Positions 47,323-59,730 of a stretch of DNA of 64,000 nt are shown here, piece after piece. Origin of the DNA: Dirofilaria immitis (lineage: Eukaryota > Nematoda > Chromadorea > Rhabditida > Onchocercidae); NCBI GenBank assembly GCA_024305405.1, contig JAKNDB010000070.1, forward strand, positions 552,001-616,000, written 5' to 3'. The notes under the pieces were generated by a model. The model saw only the letters and a list, made by a program, of their open reading frames with translations. It was not told the DNA's origin and made no database searches. Position numbers and translations under genes: made by a program. Each line of letters begins with the position of its first letter. Position 1 is the first letter of the stretch.

Positions 47323-49109
47323 ATGGAGGACAAAGTTTGGAATGAATCGATGGATAATAATAGGTTTGGTGCAACAATTAAAATCTGGATTACTTGTATA
47401 GTGATACTTGTATCAATACTTGCATATATTTTAAAGAGAAGGTTTACTCGTGGTAATACAATTCTTATCGTGGGATTATGCGATTCTGGAAAACGATGCT
47501 GTTTTCGAAGCTAATTAATCCAAGTAAATATTGTTTTCATCCCTAGTATTGAAATACATTATTTCGAATATTCCTCTCGATGCAATTGTTAGTTATTGAT
47601 CAAAAGCCTCCCTCCAACTTTTTGTGTTGTCGTATTTTTCGATTATGCGGCAATGATGATTTTCATAAAATGCAAAATCTAAGTGGATCTAGGAGAATCG
47701 TTCAATACGAAAATCACTATCCTTATTTGTTAAATTTAACAAGTTCAAACTGCTATTCGCTTTTCAACTATTTATTTTATTTTTCTAGAATCATTGTTTT
47801 GAAAGAACTGAATGAGTCTCAAAGAAAAAGAGTACTCGTTCTTAGAAATCTGCTTCTTACACTTTTCAGATTATAGTCCGAAAACTTACACATCTTTGAA
47901 AGAAAATTGTTGTGAAGATGTTTTAATAACAAATCATAGTTTGGTTACTCTAGTCGATTTTCCTGGATCCGAAAGGCTTCGAAAACAACTTTTTGGGAAG
48001 TACTTGCAGAAGGTAGATTATTTTATCCTGTTGCTACCATGTTTACTTGCTATAACTTTAATATTTCTTACAAATTTATCGATTATTAAATTTCTATACG
48101 TGTAATTTTTTTTGGAAACTTACGATTAAATATAGCTTGTTGAATATCTATTCTGCCATACCAATTTTTCAGTTATATGAGAAATTTCACATTAATAAGT
48201 CTTCTATCTAAGATACAGATATATCAAAAAATTTATTAGATTTTTGAAATCAAATTTTGGTGATACGTCAAAATTTAATCCGTAGATACTATTATTTTAG
48301 AATCGAAATAACTTGAAAGGTATTATCTTTGTTATCGACAGTTCAACATTTAGCAAGAGGTCCCGTGACGTCGCAGCATTTCTATATGATGTTTTGTATG
48401 AATCGGAGAAGAAAATTCCGATACTTGTAGCATGCAATAAGCAAAATTGTCCTTTAGCTAAAAGTTCGCAGGTGTTGATTTATATTTATTTTGAAATTTG
48501 TTTTTTGTTGGAAATTATTCAGTCTCGCTTTATTTTTGATTTTGGCAGCTTTTGAATTCATTTTTTTGATATAACTTCGAATTGTCGCTCAGAATTTTTA
48601 AGAATTAAGGAGCATTTTCTTCCCGATATGTTATGGATAGTTTTTAAAAAAACTGTTAGATCAAAACTTTGAAATTAGTTGTTAAAGGCTGTGCGTTCAG
48701 TGCTAGAGCGAGAATTTGGCTATATCAATGGGACACGTGAAGTAGCTTTAGATTTCACTGATGGTATAGCAAAAAGAAAACTCTAACTAGTACAGGTATG
48801 TTTTTGTTTTCTGATTTACTTTAAGAAATATAGTCTTTCATAAAATTTGAAGACCGGATTTGAGATTTTAATGGTTAATTCAAAGATTCAAAAAGTTTGA
48901 ATAACTGTTTCAGAATTTTATGAGAATTCTTAAATTTTTCAAGGATTCATCTTTACAAAAGCTTTTCAGGTAAGAGTTTTCACTGGGATGATTTATCATC
49001 CTCATGCTTGAATTTCATTGAGTGTTTTGTAAAACAGGAGAACGAAGGTGTCAATGGTGATAAGCACTGTGAAATTGGAGCAATACAAGCGTGGATCGCT
49101 GGTCTATGA
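47323..49109 (+). CDS. signal recognition particle receptor subunit beta (SRPRB)
   Basis: Small GTPase anchored in the ER membrane that holds the alpha subunit during co-translational targeting. Exons: 47323-47523, 47870-48012, 48301-48471, 48679-48795, 48970-49109; about 257 residues, normal for the family. Visible: an N-terminal membrane segment (IWITCIVILVSILAYIL), P-loop GLCDSGK, G3 motif DFPG within LVDFPGSERLRKQLF, G4 CNKQN (family usual NKQD) followed by AKSSQ, and the C-terminal FHWDDLSSSCLNFIECF. Two one-base deficits are inferred: in the A run 47490-47493, which cuts the P-loop just before its Thr, and in 48777-48780. With both filled the phases of all five exons agree. The last exon begins at 48970 and its first six bases look like a donor, but reading through gives the family's C-terminus. 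Confidence 0.9.
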
Positions 49110-50130
49110 TTTTCATTTGTCCATTAAAATCAAACTGATTACTCATATTTTTGTTTCATAATTTATTTTTCTTTATATCGTTGTTATGAATAAAGAAATT
49201 TCGATTTATTTTTTCACTGAAAATCCTTTCGCATTTTGATGTGTGATAAACTGTATTTATTTACTAAAATTATGGATTAACAAACTTAATTACACTATAT
49301 ATTATGATTGCCAGACATTGATCCATACGCGGGATTTTTTAATATGTAACAATAATTTTATGATCTGTTTTTAGTCTGCTTATTTACGTTATTTTGTTAG
49401 TTGATAAATTTTGAGGATTTTGGTTGAAAAAATTGATTCGGATTTGGGAATCTAAAGACTTACTATTTGTCCCAAAATCAGACTTATTGTTACATCACAT
49501 CAATTTATAGTTGGAAATTCTTAAGCTCAATTTTCCAGTTAAATTATATCAAGTATTATGAAATGCTTGTTTTTCTTTATATATGTGTTTAAAATGCTAT
49601 CAGAGTTCTAATCCCATAAATCTTTCGAAAATTCAAGTTAGATAAGGCGGATGGTATGTTACTTTTTTGGTTTATATACCTACTCAAAATTAAAGTTCAT
49701 TTGTGGTATTTGGCTTATTTAGAGTAAATATCGTCTCATCCAATAAAATCCTTTTAGGATATATCCAGGAAATAAAATCGATAATTTCAAATATTTTTGT
49801 TATATTTGCTATTGATTTGTGAAGTCTGCAAGTTCGGTCAGAAGTAACCAGCTGGGCCGGGTGCTTGTGTTTGGTCGGACATCTGCTTTTTGCAGAAAGT
49901 ATTTATTGCATTTGAAAATTTGTTTTTCGACACCAAATACTCAATTCAACTTTCTATCTTTCTCAACTTTATAATTTTAATGAATGATTGCATTTCTTTT
50001 TTGCAAATTGATTGTGTGATTTTTATCTATACAGTTTAATTCTCGAGTTGTTGAGATTTCAAAAATACTATTTTAAGATAGAGAAAGATGTTATATCTTT
50101 ATCATAATTTCTCAAAGTTTTGATTTGCAG
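49110..50130. other. intergenic region
   Basis: About 1 kb without a supported exon. A GC-richer patch of about 70 bp at 49825-49895 (around CAGCTGGGCCGGGTGCTTG) stands out from the AT-rich flanks. No tRNA or known small RNA could be recognised in it. Confidence 0.45.
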
Positions 50131-50458
50131 ATGATTGGATTAGCAACTTATAATATTCAGCGATTTGCTGCACCAGATGTTTGTTTATTTACCTCGAAAG
50201 CATTGGCATCTGGACGATGGTGGCCCCAGCCATTGTTAGTTTCAAAAATTTTCGCAGCTCTTATAAATCTATATAATTTCGGAATTTCCTAATTTTTTTA
50301 TAGTTGAAATCCTTGATTAAAAGCTTAATATTTTTTTGTTGACCACATGCTGGGAAGTATGATGGGGACATTGTGGAAGATATCGAGCCATTCAGATTCA
50401 TGTTGACTTGTCTTTAGAACATATAATTTCTGGCTGGTTGGGGTATCGAGCAGAGTAA
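50131..50458 (+). CDS. small unidentified protein
   Basis: An ATG follows a TTTGCAG acceptor directly. Exon 50131-50234 encodes MIGLATYNIQRFAAPDVC and then LASGRWWPQPL, ending at a GTTAGT donor. A second stretch up to the TAA at 50456-50458 reads CGRYRAIQIHVDLSLEHII and SGWLGYRAE. The joint is not clear: the acceptor before the second part is not canonical and a frame error is possible. The pieces are balanced in composition and unlike the AT-rich background. The product is not recognised. It lies between SRPRB and a DUF5522-like gene on the same strand. Confidence 0.45.
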
Positions 50459-51212
50459 CCCACTTTGAAAAAATTATTTAGATTTATGATCCGAGGTATT
50501 TCATGGCATTTTCTTCTTTCTTTAATTATACAATTGTTATTTTATGAATTATGATAAAATAAATAAACCATTATTAATAAAGTAGTGGGAGCTCGAAAAA
50601 GTGATGAAAAGCAAAGATATATAAATTGTTAAAGGAAGCAAAATGTTTTTGTTCTTGTTTTAATCGAATGTTATCTAGAATTTTTGTTGTTGCCAAAAAG
50701 CGGAAATCATTTTTGTCAGAACTGTCATTTCATTTATAGAAGTTGGTGATGAAATAATTGCTTGAAAAACAAAAATATTATCAATTAATTTGAAAATGCC
50801 TAAAACAAATTTTAATTGACATTTCTTAATTTAAATTTCTTCTATTCTTTTGGGGAGTTTTGAGATTCTTTTTTAAAGTTTTTATCTAGTTCTCTTTTTT
50901 TCATTCTTGAAAATAAAATAGTTTTGTGAATGTAAGAAACAAAAACGCTTATTCTTTTCAATTTCTTCATTTTGTTTCGTATCAGTTTGACCTACTTCAG
51001 CGATGAATATTTCCTTAGTTTTACTTCCTTTATGGAATTCTTCTAATTTTCTTTCATTTCCGGCCATTTTACATGTCTTTAATTTATTGATAGTATTTAT
51101 AAAAATGTACAATAATAATTCTTCGTTTTAAGATATACCATATCGGATTTTTGCACACTTCCTATTATTCTGGGTTAAGTGCCGTGTGGTAAGCTTTGCA
51201 CATATATTTCAG
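50459..51212. other. intergenic region
   Basis: No supported plus-strand exon, though 5' exons of the next gene may lie near 51105-51190. A charged minus-strand frame starting MAGNERKLEEFHKGSK (about 51066 downwards) could be a small exon but has no support beyond its composition. Confidence 0.4.
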
Positions 51213-51802
51213 GCGAGATATATATTGTTGCTGCTGTAATAATTTATCCTCTTGTTCTAATGATCGAACGAAGTTGGAGGATTCTGAATTTTCGAAACAG
51301 ATAGAACAGACAACAGCGACTACTAATATTGCTAATGGAGCAACAGTTCTTATTTCTGCGAAAAACGAAACAGCACTTTCGGATAGTGTTGATTCCAAGT
51401 CATCGTTCCTGAATTGTCTCGTGAAACAGCAGCACCAATTTATGCTAAATCACGAGGAACTGGAAAAAATATTTATAAAACAGAAATTGGTGAAGATGGG
51501 AAACTTATAGCAAACTATGTTCTCTTCGAAGATTCAATGGCAAAGGCGAAAGTAGCATGGCAAACATATTCAGGGATGACGACTGAAGAACGTGATATTT
51601 ACATGGCGCATCTGAAAGCCATTCGAGAACGACGGTTGTCTTATAAAGATCCAAAAAAGGTTTTCTGGTATTGACTGTATCGCAGCATTTGTTAAGAGGG
51701 AAATGCTGTGGTAGCGGTTGTCGTCATTGTCCCTTCCAGCATGAAAATGCTACAATGCAAATTAGGAAATCAAAAGTATGGAATGGTGCCTTTTATATCT
51801 AG
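51213..51802 (+). CDS. DUF5522-like small Cys-rich protein (C1orf53 type), with frame errors
   Basis: The C-terminal part carries the domain signature: TEERDIYMAHLKAIRERR, then Y-x-DP-K, GFLVLTVSQHLLRG and the cysteine motif KCCGSGCRHCPF. The function of this family is unknown; the four close cysteines suggest metal binding. It ends at the TAG at 51800-51802. One base is missing in the A run 51653-51658, which otherwise stops translation at KKVFWY before the cysteine motif. A second shift near 51402 separates an S/T-rich upstream part (CNNLSSCSNDRTKLEDSE) from the conserved part that begins PELSRETAAPIYAKSRG. The exon is entered at 51213 after TTTCAG and the true start is unresolved. Confidence 0.7.
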
Positions 51803-52990
51803 GCTTAGACAAATGGTTCTAAACTTAACAATTGTAATACGAATTTAAATGGAGCACTTTTTCTTCACTGCGATAAATATATTTTTAGCGTTTAGAAACA
51901 AAATTTCTTGAAGTTATCACATTGATTGATTTCAGATTTCGCAAATTCGCTACATTCTGAAGTTTTTGGAAACATAAGAAAAAAGATATATGTAAAATGT
52001 GAAGATGTTTAAGTAAAGAGAAAAAGGAGAGAGAAAAAAGAAAAATATGACAAAAAAGAGGGAAGTTTGCTATAATGGGTTTGCCTGAAAATTAAAAGTT
52101 TTTTTGTCTCCATTTCAGTTCAATGACTGGGATAATTAATATTTTAGGATAATAGCATAGAAGTAAGAATATTGATATGACCTTTTAAAAATCAAGCCCT
52201 TACCAAATGAATACTGTAAGACCTATAAAATGTTTCATTTTTTTACTAGTAATTTAAGATACGTGTATTTGTATCTAACCTAGTGAAATATTTTCTGAGT
52301 AGTTTAAAGGCAGTTGAGTTTTCGTTTATGTTTTATTTGACATTTTTAATTGCTTTGATTCTGACTGTTTATGACATATACCTATTGTATGAATTATTCA
52401 CTAGGACCTATTCAAATAATTAAACTTTCGCGGGTTTATTTTTCTTCTATTTATAGTGTTATTGTCCTCTAAATTTTTTTGTTATGTGTATTTTTCTGAT
52501 TTATTAGTTTAATATTTCTTAAATTAAAAAAAAGGAATTATGGACTATGAATATATAAATGAATCATCTCTACCGAATTAATAGCTAAAAATATTATTCA
52601 CTGATTTGCATCATGAATATATATCATATAATTAGTTATTACTACTTGTGAATTAGTTTTTGTCATTTGGACTGATAAAATATGTGTTTTATTTTGCATA
52701 ATAAACAGTTCAAGTTAGGATTTTATGCCGAAAATTTTATTTACCGCGTACTTTCCTGTTTGCGATATGGCGCAGTGCGAAAATTCTGTTCTGCGTATAG
52801 CATATAAATGAAAACTAATTTTTCAGGAGGAATAAAGGGAAAAAATAATGCATTCCAACCGAGCATTTAACTATAAATAATGAATTTCAATCTGATGACT
52901 AACTTGTTTAATTAAATATATTATAATATAAAAATGATAGGAGAATAGATCTGAGACAATAATATACACAGTTTCCTGGTCTTCTTTCAG
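51803..52990. other. intergenic region and 5' end of the uL14m gene
   Basis: About 1.2 kb. An ATG at 52767 (MAQCENSVL, donor GTATAG after 28 nt) may be the first exon of the ribosomal gene, but its phase is off by one base, so it is not included. Confidence 0.4.
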
Positions 52991-54244
52991 ACACGAATTG
53001 AGTCGACATCGAACTCGACCGCCCAGTACAGGTATCGAGCGTCGTACACGATTGCTAGTTGTTGACAATTCCGAACTCGGTAAAGAGGCCAATACATCCG
53101 GTAAATTAGCCTATTGTATCGATGTTTACAAACCTGGTGGCCGAAAGAAACATATGCCCCATGCTACTCTTGGTGATAAGGTAATGTTTTTCGTCTTTTT
53201 ATGTTAATTCATATATGAGAAATCATATTATGATTCATTTGATAATAAATAGATCTTAATCCCGAAATGAATTGGAAGAGATGACATAATTTCATAAATT
53301 AATACAGTCAGTAATTCTTTTACATAGCAATTTATAAAATTTCTTAAATAATCTAATGGTTAAAGAACTTGATGATGGATTTCTATCTTATTAGATTTTG
53401 AGGCACTTTTTCTCTAACTTATATTTAGATTCTCGTTGCAATACGAGGAGAGATGAAGCAAGCGTTTGTAGTGGGAGCCAAAATCCATGTAGACTATCGT
53501 AAGCACGGAATACCTTCAACAGATACCAATAATATCGTACTTCTGGTAAGTATTATATTAATTGCTTATTACTTGATAAATATTTGAAGTAATCAATCTT
53601 TGAAACAATTAGTCAGTTTTACTGTCTTTCGATGTTTCATACCATATTTATAACTTTTTCGGTCTTCTACTTAATTTTATACTTAATTTCCTCCACCATC
53701 TTACAAGTCAACCAGGTTACTGTTTGCATCCTGTTTTCCCCTACAATCCTATCATTAGATCCTTTCTGTGTCGAGAAAAGAAATACGGCAGAAATTTCAA
53801 GTTAAATAAGTAAGCTCCCTTCTAAAACGTTTTTTTCGGACGAATAAATTGAAGAAATTATGATTTATCAAGTCTAAATGATGACTTTCTCATTCTAACG
53901 CTATGGATTCAAGCAAATTGCTTTGATGATTCTTCTTTAAGTCGAAAAAAGGAGCATGGGATTTATTTTTTGTTTCCAATTTGCAGTTTTATTATGTGCA
54001 TTAGGTAGTCAGGAGTCTAATGGGTTTCTCGATTATTTTCAAGGCTTCAAAGACCATAAACTTTATAATTTCTCTCATTCTTTCTCTTTTATACATTCTT
54101 TGAAAATACACACCTCTTTTTCAGGATGATGAAGGAAATCCTCTTGGCACTCGAGTACTAATGCCGATTCCAGCAATCCTTCAACGGAAGCGAGCAAATT
54201 TACAATTTTCAAAAATATTATCAATTGCTACGAAATACTTCTAA
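52991..54244 (+). CDS. mrpl-14: mitochondrial ribosomal protein uL14m (MRPL14), 5' exon unresolved
   Basis: Large-subunit mitochondrial ribosomal protein that binds rRNA at the subunit interface. Exons 52991-53180, 53429-53545 and 54125-54244 join in phase and give about 142 residues from the first visible codon. Conserved parts: TRLLVVDNSELGKEA, the basic CIDVYKPGGRKKHMPHATLG, GDKILVAIRGEMKQAFVVGA, TNNIVLLDDEGNPLGTRVLM and PIPAILQRKR, ending KILSIATKYF. All match uL14m order. The first exon, expected to carry the mitochondrial targeting peptide, is not assigned: the exon at 52991 begins in phase 2 and needs an upstream start. No frame error within the exons. It converges with the minus-strand BORCS6 gene, with only 126 bp between stops. 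Confidence 0.9.
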
Positions 54245-54370
54245 GTCATTTAATTGACTTGTATTATTTATTGTTTCGTTATGTCTGTTATAGTGTCTTT
54301 TGGATATTTTGATTATTTTATATTAAAAATTTGTGCTAAATTATATTAAATTGCAAGTAGCATATTAGAT

Positions 54371-55494
54371 TTATGTCGTTGAATTTGTCACCAATTGCAT
54401 TTCAAATAAGTCCACAACACGTTTTATATCTTTCACTTGTTGGGAGAGATTTCGTATACCAGTCATTGCTTCATTAACTTCCTCGACCTAATATAAAAAG
54501 AAATATGAAATAAAAATGATTTGCAAATCAGACGGTAACTTGTTTAGGACAAATGCCAAGCAAACATAAGTCTTTTCTCTCCTCCTTTAAAATATAATGA
54601 GAAAAACAATTCACTGGACTATTGAATACTTTCATTTTCCTAAATCTTGTGGAATCTTGCAAACTCAAAGATGATTAAGAGATTTCGAATTCTTTGAAAA
54701 TTTGATTTATAATTTTGGAAGACTCAGATACTTACTTTTGCTAGCAAAGCATAAGTATTCTTAATAGTAGCATCAACTGAATTACAGGCAGCAGAAATTG
54801 CATCAGTAAAACATTCCGTAGCTTGAACAGTTAAATTATTGATTCCTGAATAATCCTTTTGATAGAACCAAAAGGAGGAAAAGTAGCTGGAAATATTTCT
54901 GGAAGTTATAGCAGAAAATTAAGAAACTGAAGCATTGGTCGAATACAGTAATGGCTAACTTGCTTGTTAATATTTCTTTAAGCTATGAAATGTATATAGG
55001 AAAAGACTTATAAGGAGATATGTTGTGCCGGGCAATGGGAATTCATTGAAAATTGTCGTAGTATTTTAAGAGACAATTTAAAATTGTTAAATTTTAGAAT
55101 AACTTCAACATACTGAATAGTTTTTCGACGTGCTGGTTCCTAGGAGAGACGTATCAGGATGGATCTCCAAGGCATAATTATAATAAATTTCAAAGAAGAA
55201 CCTACCTTTTAATGAGTTACGCAAATCATGTAATAAGACATCTATATTAGTTGAAATGGTTTTTGCGTAGTTCTCAAGGCTTATTAATATATCAGGATCA
55301 GGTACGAGACTATTTGAAATATTCTGCATCGATGTTCGACTTTCATCCGATTTCACACTGCTTTGTTTGACACTATCACGAATCCGTCCTTCTAAATCTT
55401 CAACTACAAAAGTATGCTGTTGATCAATAGTTGGAGAATAGGATGTTGTCGCCTGCATTTCCATTTTCGAATTTAATTCAATACGTTGATCCAT
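54371..55494 (-). CDS. BORC complex subunit 6 (lyspersin) homolog
   Basis: Subunit of BORC, the eight-protein complex on the lysosome surface that recruits ARL8 and so couples lysosomes to kinesins. Exons on the minus strand: 55494-55206, 54845-54736, 54487-54371; 171 residues, phases correct. The first 75 residues are polar and variable. The conserved lyspersin C-terminal domain follows: DPDILISLENYAKTISTNID, VLLHDLRNSLKG, TECFTDAISAACNSVDATIK, NTYALLAKVEEVNEAMTGI and RNLSQQVKDIKRVVD. Spacing of acidic and hydrophobic residues agrees with human BORCS6 (DPRVLQELEQ.., ..STVDAGVRALYRLLAHCEEL..). No signal peptide or membrane segment. Confidence 0.82.
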
Positions 55495-55664
55495 TCACGA
55501 TAAAAAGAGCTGAAAAAGCTTCTCTATTTGCGGATATATGCACTTTGTTTGTAAATAAATAATACCATAGAAAACAAAAGCATTTATTTCATCAAAAATA
55601 AGATTTTATATTGAAAAATAAAAGCAAACTTTGAAAAATAGAACTACGATGATAAGATCAAACT

Positions 55665-55961
55665 TTGAAAGATAGGAGATCATGTATAAAGTCATATATG
55701 ATATCAAAACAAATGCCTCAATTTCTAATGAAAAAGCGTGACTTTTTGTCAACATTAAACATCGAAAAGTACTTCTGCAAAATGCATACAATTTACGAAA
55801 GTATCGACTGCGATCGAAAAAATTTAAAAATAACTTTCCCGAACATTACGTACGTGATCTACTTCGGTCAAGATTTCGCAAATGACATTGTACAAACGAT
55901 TTCTATAGAAATAAAAAGGAGCAGACGGAATTACCGTTACAGGTCAAAACCATTGTATTAA
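55665..55961 (+). CDS. possible small ORF, unidentified
   Basis: A 98-codon ATG-to-stop frame on the strand opposite and upstream of BORCS6. Its second half (DCDRKNLKITFPNITYVIYF) is more balanced in composition than background frames. No splice signal, domain or family supports it and it overlaps the likely promoter of BORCS6, so it may be chance. Confidence 0.2.
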   Translation: MKDRRSCIKSYMISKQMPQFLMKKRDFLSTLNIEKYFCKMHTIYESIDCDRKNLKITFPNITYVIYFGQDFANDIVQTISIEIKRSRRNYRYRSKPLY

Positions 55962-58911
55962 GCTGAAATAAATAAAAAAAAATAGCTGTTTCGGTTTTCG
56001 ATGGTTGAGTTTAGGTCATATTTATCAGTGTTAGAAAAGATAGGTGTGGTGCTTGTTGATAGTGCAAAGGTCAAACATTGAGCAATTCAGCAATAAATGT
56101 GATAGCGAATAGTGAAAATGAATGAAATTTAATTATTAACTTTGCTCAATTTTTATCTTCAAAGAGATAAAAATGTATATGTTAAGCTGTTAATTTTATG
56201 CAAAAATGTAATAATGTATAGTTTTTAGACGATTGATAAAATACAGCTTTATCAGTGCATTTATTGTTCAATAAGCATTTAATTCCTTCAGTAATCTTTC
56301 ATATATTTGATAATAATGAAAATTTTCAAAAAGAAAAAAAAACCTTGTCATTATTTGAGTAAAATTTGAAGAAAAGATGAAATTTGTAACATTAATCGAA
56401 TGTTCCAGTTCGATACTTTAATATTTTACTCATAAATTTAAAAATGTATTTTAGAAATTAAAAATTTATTTTCCTCTTTTTCTCTTTCATTTATCTTTCT
56501 AAAATATTATATTTCAAAGTCGACCATTCTCCTAAAATGCTTATTATTATTTATAATTTATTTAATGCATTCATAATGATATTTGTAGAATAGTGTAATC
56601 GTTAATCTTTCCAAGGAATGATTACCATTCTTCGAAGTTTGTTTCTTCTCCATTTTAGTATACGATACATGGAATATAGTGATTATTTTATCTTTCTCTT
56701 ATTCTGATTCATCATTTTTAGTAGTTTATTTTATTATTTCTTATTTGAAAATATCTCATCATTTTGTTCAAGATAATGCTTTATCGCTAGTAGAATTAGA
56801 GCTTTCTAATTATATTGTTTAACCTATCCGTGAAAGGTTTAATTTTAAATTAGCATTTTGGGAACAAAATTTCTTATTAATTTTGATTATATAGTAAGAA
56901 AAGGTACAATAAACAATCTTAACTTGGCTAGATTTGCATCTCCACATAATTATCCTACTTTATTTATAACTGTATCTGATCATTACATCAATAACTATCA
57001 GAAATATAGTAAGAAAAGGAACAATTATAAAGTAGGATAGAGTTATATTATTATTATTATTATTATTAAAACTCTGAATTCATTATTAAAACTGTAAATA
57101 TCACTAGAATATTTGAATTTTATTTCACATCATCTCCTAATACATTTAACGAATTGTTTCATTGTTTATTATGCTGTCGGATATTGAGATATATTAGAGG
57201 CTAATTTTCATAAATTGATTTAATTTAATTTTTAAAATTTTAAAAATTTCAGAAGAAAGCAATTTTTTCCAAATAAATTTCATATTTAAGTTCTTTTAAA
57301 CATTCGAATTATAAATCAAAAATTAAGTATATAAATTGAAGTTGATTTTATCAACTTTACATTTATTTTTACTTAATTTTTATTATTGATAGATTTGTTA
57401 AAATGAATGAATTTATAAGAATTTTTATTACTATTCCTTCAGATGCTCTTCATGAATAGAATCAAGTTTATTGCTATTATTTCTCTATTATTTTGCTAAA
57501 CGATGATGATAACGAATTTATGAAGTCATAAAATTAAATAATTAATAACTTTTATAAGTAACCAATTTTATGATTTAAACAAACAAATTACGAATTTAAT
57601 TATAAGTAATGAATCTATGAAAGTGCAGCAATTAAATATAATACTGTCATCATATTTTTTCCGACAAATTATAAATTAGATAAAAATTTTGTCCATAAGA
57701 AATGTTTATACATAGAAATTTACCGAACTTTTTGCCCAACTTGTAATTGAAATTATTGTTTGAATAAAAGTTTAAATTTTAAGTTATAATAGTCTCATCT
57801 TTTAAAAACAATTAAACTGCTATTTATCAGATCATACGATAAATACTATTTAATATTCCTATTGATAAAGATAATAAATAAATAATATGAAGAGTTTTAA
57901 ATCATTGCAATAAATAGATCTAAAAAAAAAGTAAATAAATAAATGATGTGAGATTGCAAGTTAGAATGAATCAGTGTAGAGATGATCTAAAATTGAAAAA
58001 CGGAATAATTAATGTCAAACTTTTTCCTCTTATTGAATATTCTAGAAATTTTTTCAAGAAAAATCGATTATTATCATTTAAGAATTTCTGAGGATTTAAT
58101 TATAGCAAATTTAAAATTTGATTTTCCAATCTAATGATTTTAATTTTAATTAATTTCAAATTTTAATTAAAAGTTTCTTATGCTATAACCATTTTTTAAT
58201 TATTAGTTTATTATTAACATATTTTTTGTTATTAAAATTATAACGAAATAAGATAAAGACTATATATCTTTTATCGTTTTGATAAACGCTAAAATTATTT
58301 GATATGTAATATAACTAGATTTCAGATATGAATAAATTACTGATAGATATGATGTTGGATTAAGAATTAAATTGTTAATAGAAAATATAATAACCTTAAT
58401 CATTTACCATTAGTTTTTATTTTCGGATATTTTTCAACTTAAATTTTTTGTTATTAATTGTTAGCTTGTAACTATGAAATGAAATGTTATGAGAAAATGA
58501 ATATAGTCAAAAAGTTCATTATTCTATGATAGATGATAATCTTTTATACATATCTTTTGTTCTCTATAATATACATTGTCACTGATAATTCAATTATCAT
58601 TCTTCTGATATTTATTGCTTTGTTATATCTTATCACATCCCATCGTTAATTCTAAAAAAAGGAAGAAATATGATCATTTAAAAGAAATATTTGTTATTTT
58701 TTACATATTATTTTCAGTAAAACTTTTAATTAATTAACTTAATTAATCAATGCAAATAATTAGTTGTGAAGAAAAAACATTTATTCAAAAAAAATGAACT
58801 ATGAAATTATTTTAATAAATCAATCGATTTTAACAAATAATACGAAAGGAAATATATGGTGCTTTCAGACTATTTGAAACAGGTGGATCGATGAAGGAAA
58901 AAGCCAGATGT

Positions 58912-59031
58912 TGATAATGATGATGATGATGATTGCGATGACGACGATATGATGATGATGATGATAATGATGATGATGATGATAATGATGATGATGATGA
59001 CGATAATAATAATAATAATAGTGATGATGAC
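58912..59031. repeat. (GAT)n microsatellite
   Basis: About 120 bp of GATGAT units with GAC, AAT and GCG variants. On the minus strand it yields a serine-rich spurious frame. Confidence 0.95.
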
Positions 59032-59628
59032 AAGATGAGAGCTTTATTTGTCAGCGTCAAGCCTCATTTTGCTGCGATTATTTCACAGCAGGCGACAATT
59101 AACGATTGCTTTCCTCTAGCTTACTACTACTTTCATCTCATCACTTATTCGATGGATATGGTCAATAGTAAGATGATATCATCCGACGATTATCCCATTC
59201 ATCGATTATCCTATTCATCGATCATCATCATGATCGATGAATGAACAATCATCATGGAATCAGATGAAGTGCAAAGAGGAGGAAGAAATGAATTTCAAAG
59301 AAAGAAATGCCTAATAATAACTCTTACTATCATTTCATGCATGAATTACATATCTTAACTTTATTCTTATTCTCTCATATATTTATTTATAGGTGAATTT
59401 CTGCATTCTATCATATCACTGTTCTTTTCAATTATTATTTTTTGATAAAAATATCATCGATATTCTCCACTTGATATTCTAATTCCTTCTGAATCTTTCT
59501 GATAACTCTCGAATGTATAATTATTGGTATCATAGTACAATTAACTAATTTCTTGGGGAAAAGGAAAAAAATTTTTCATTTCTTTAATGGTTTCCTTAAT
59601 TCATTAAAATTTAAAGACAGAGAGACAT

Positions 59629-59633
<5 letters not shown>

Positions 59634-59668
<35 letters not shown>

Positions 59669-59699
59669 ATACACACACACACATACACATACACACACA

Positions 59700-59730
<31 letters not shown>
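59634..59730. repeat. (CA)n microsatellite
   Basis: CA dinucleotide run with regular TACACA breaks, about 97 bp. It opens spurious T/H and V/C frames on the two strands. Confidence 0.95.

Noticed and set aside
49825..49895. tRNA gene
   Set aside because: No cloverleaf, T-loop GGTTCGAATCC-type signal or acceptor pairing could be found.
50882..51112. Minus-strand frame with MAGNERKLEEFHKGSK
   Set aside because: Charged and gene-like at its start, but no second exon, domain or partner was found; too weak to call.
51165..51398. 77-codon minus-strand frame with a hydrophobic stretch
   Set aside because: Opposite the S/T-rich upstream part of the DUF5522-like gene and without splice or family support.
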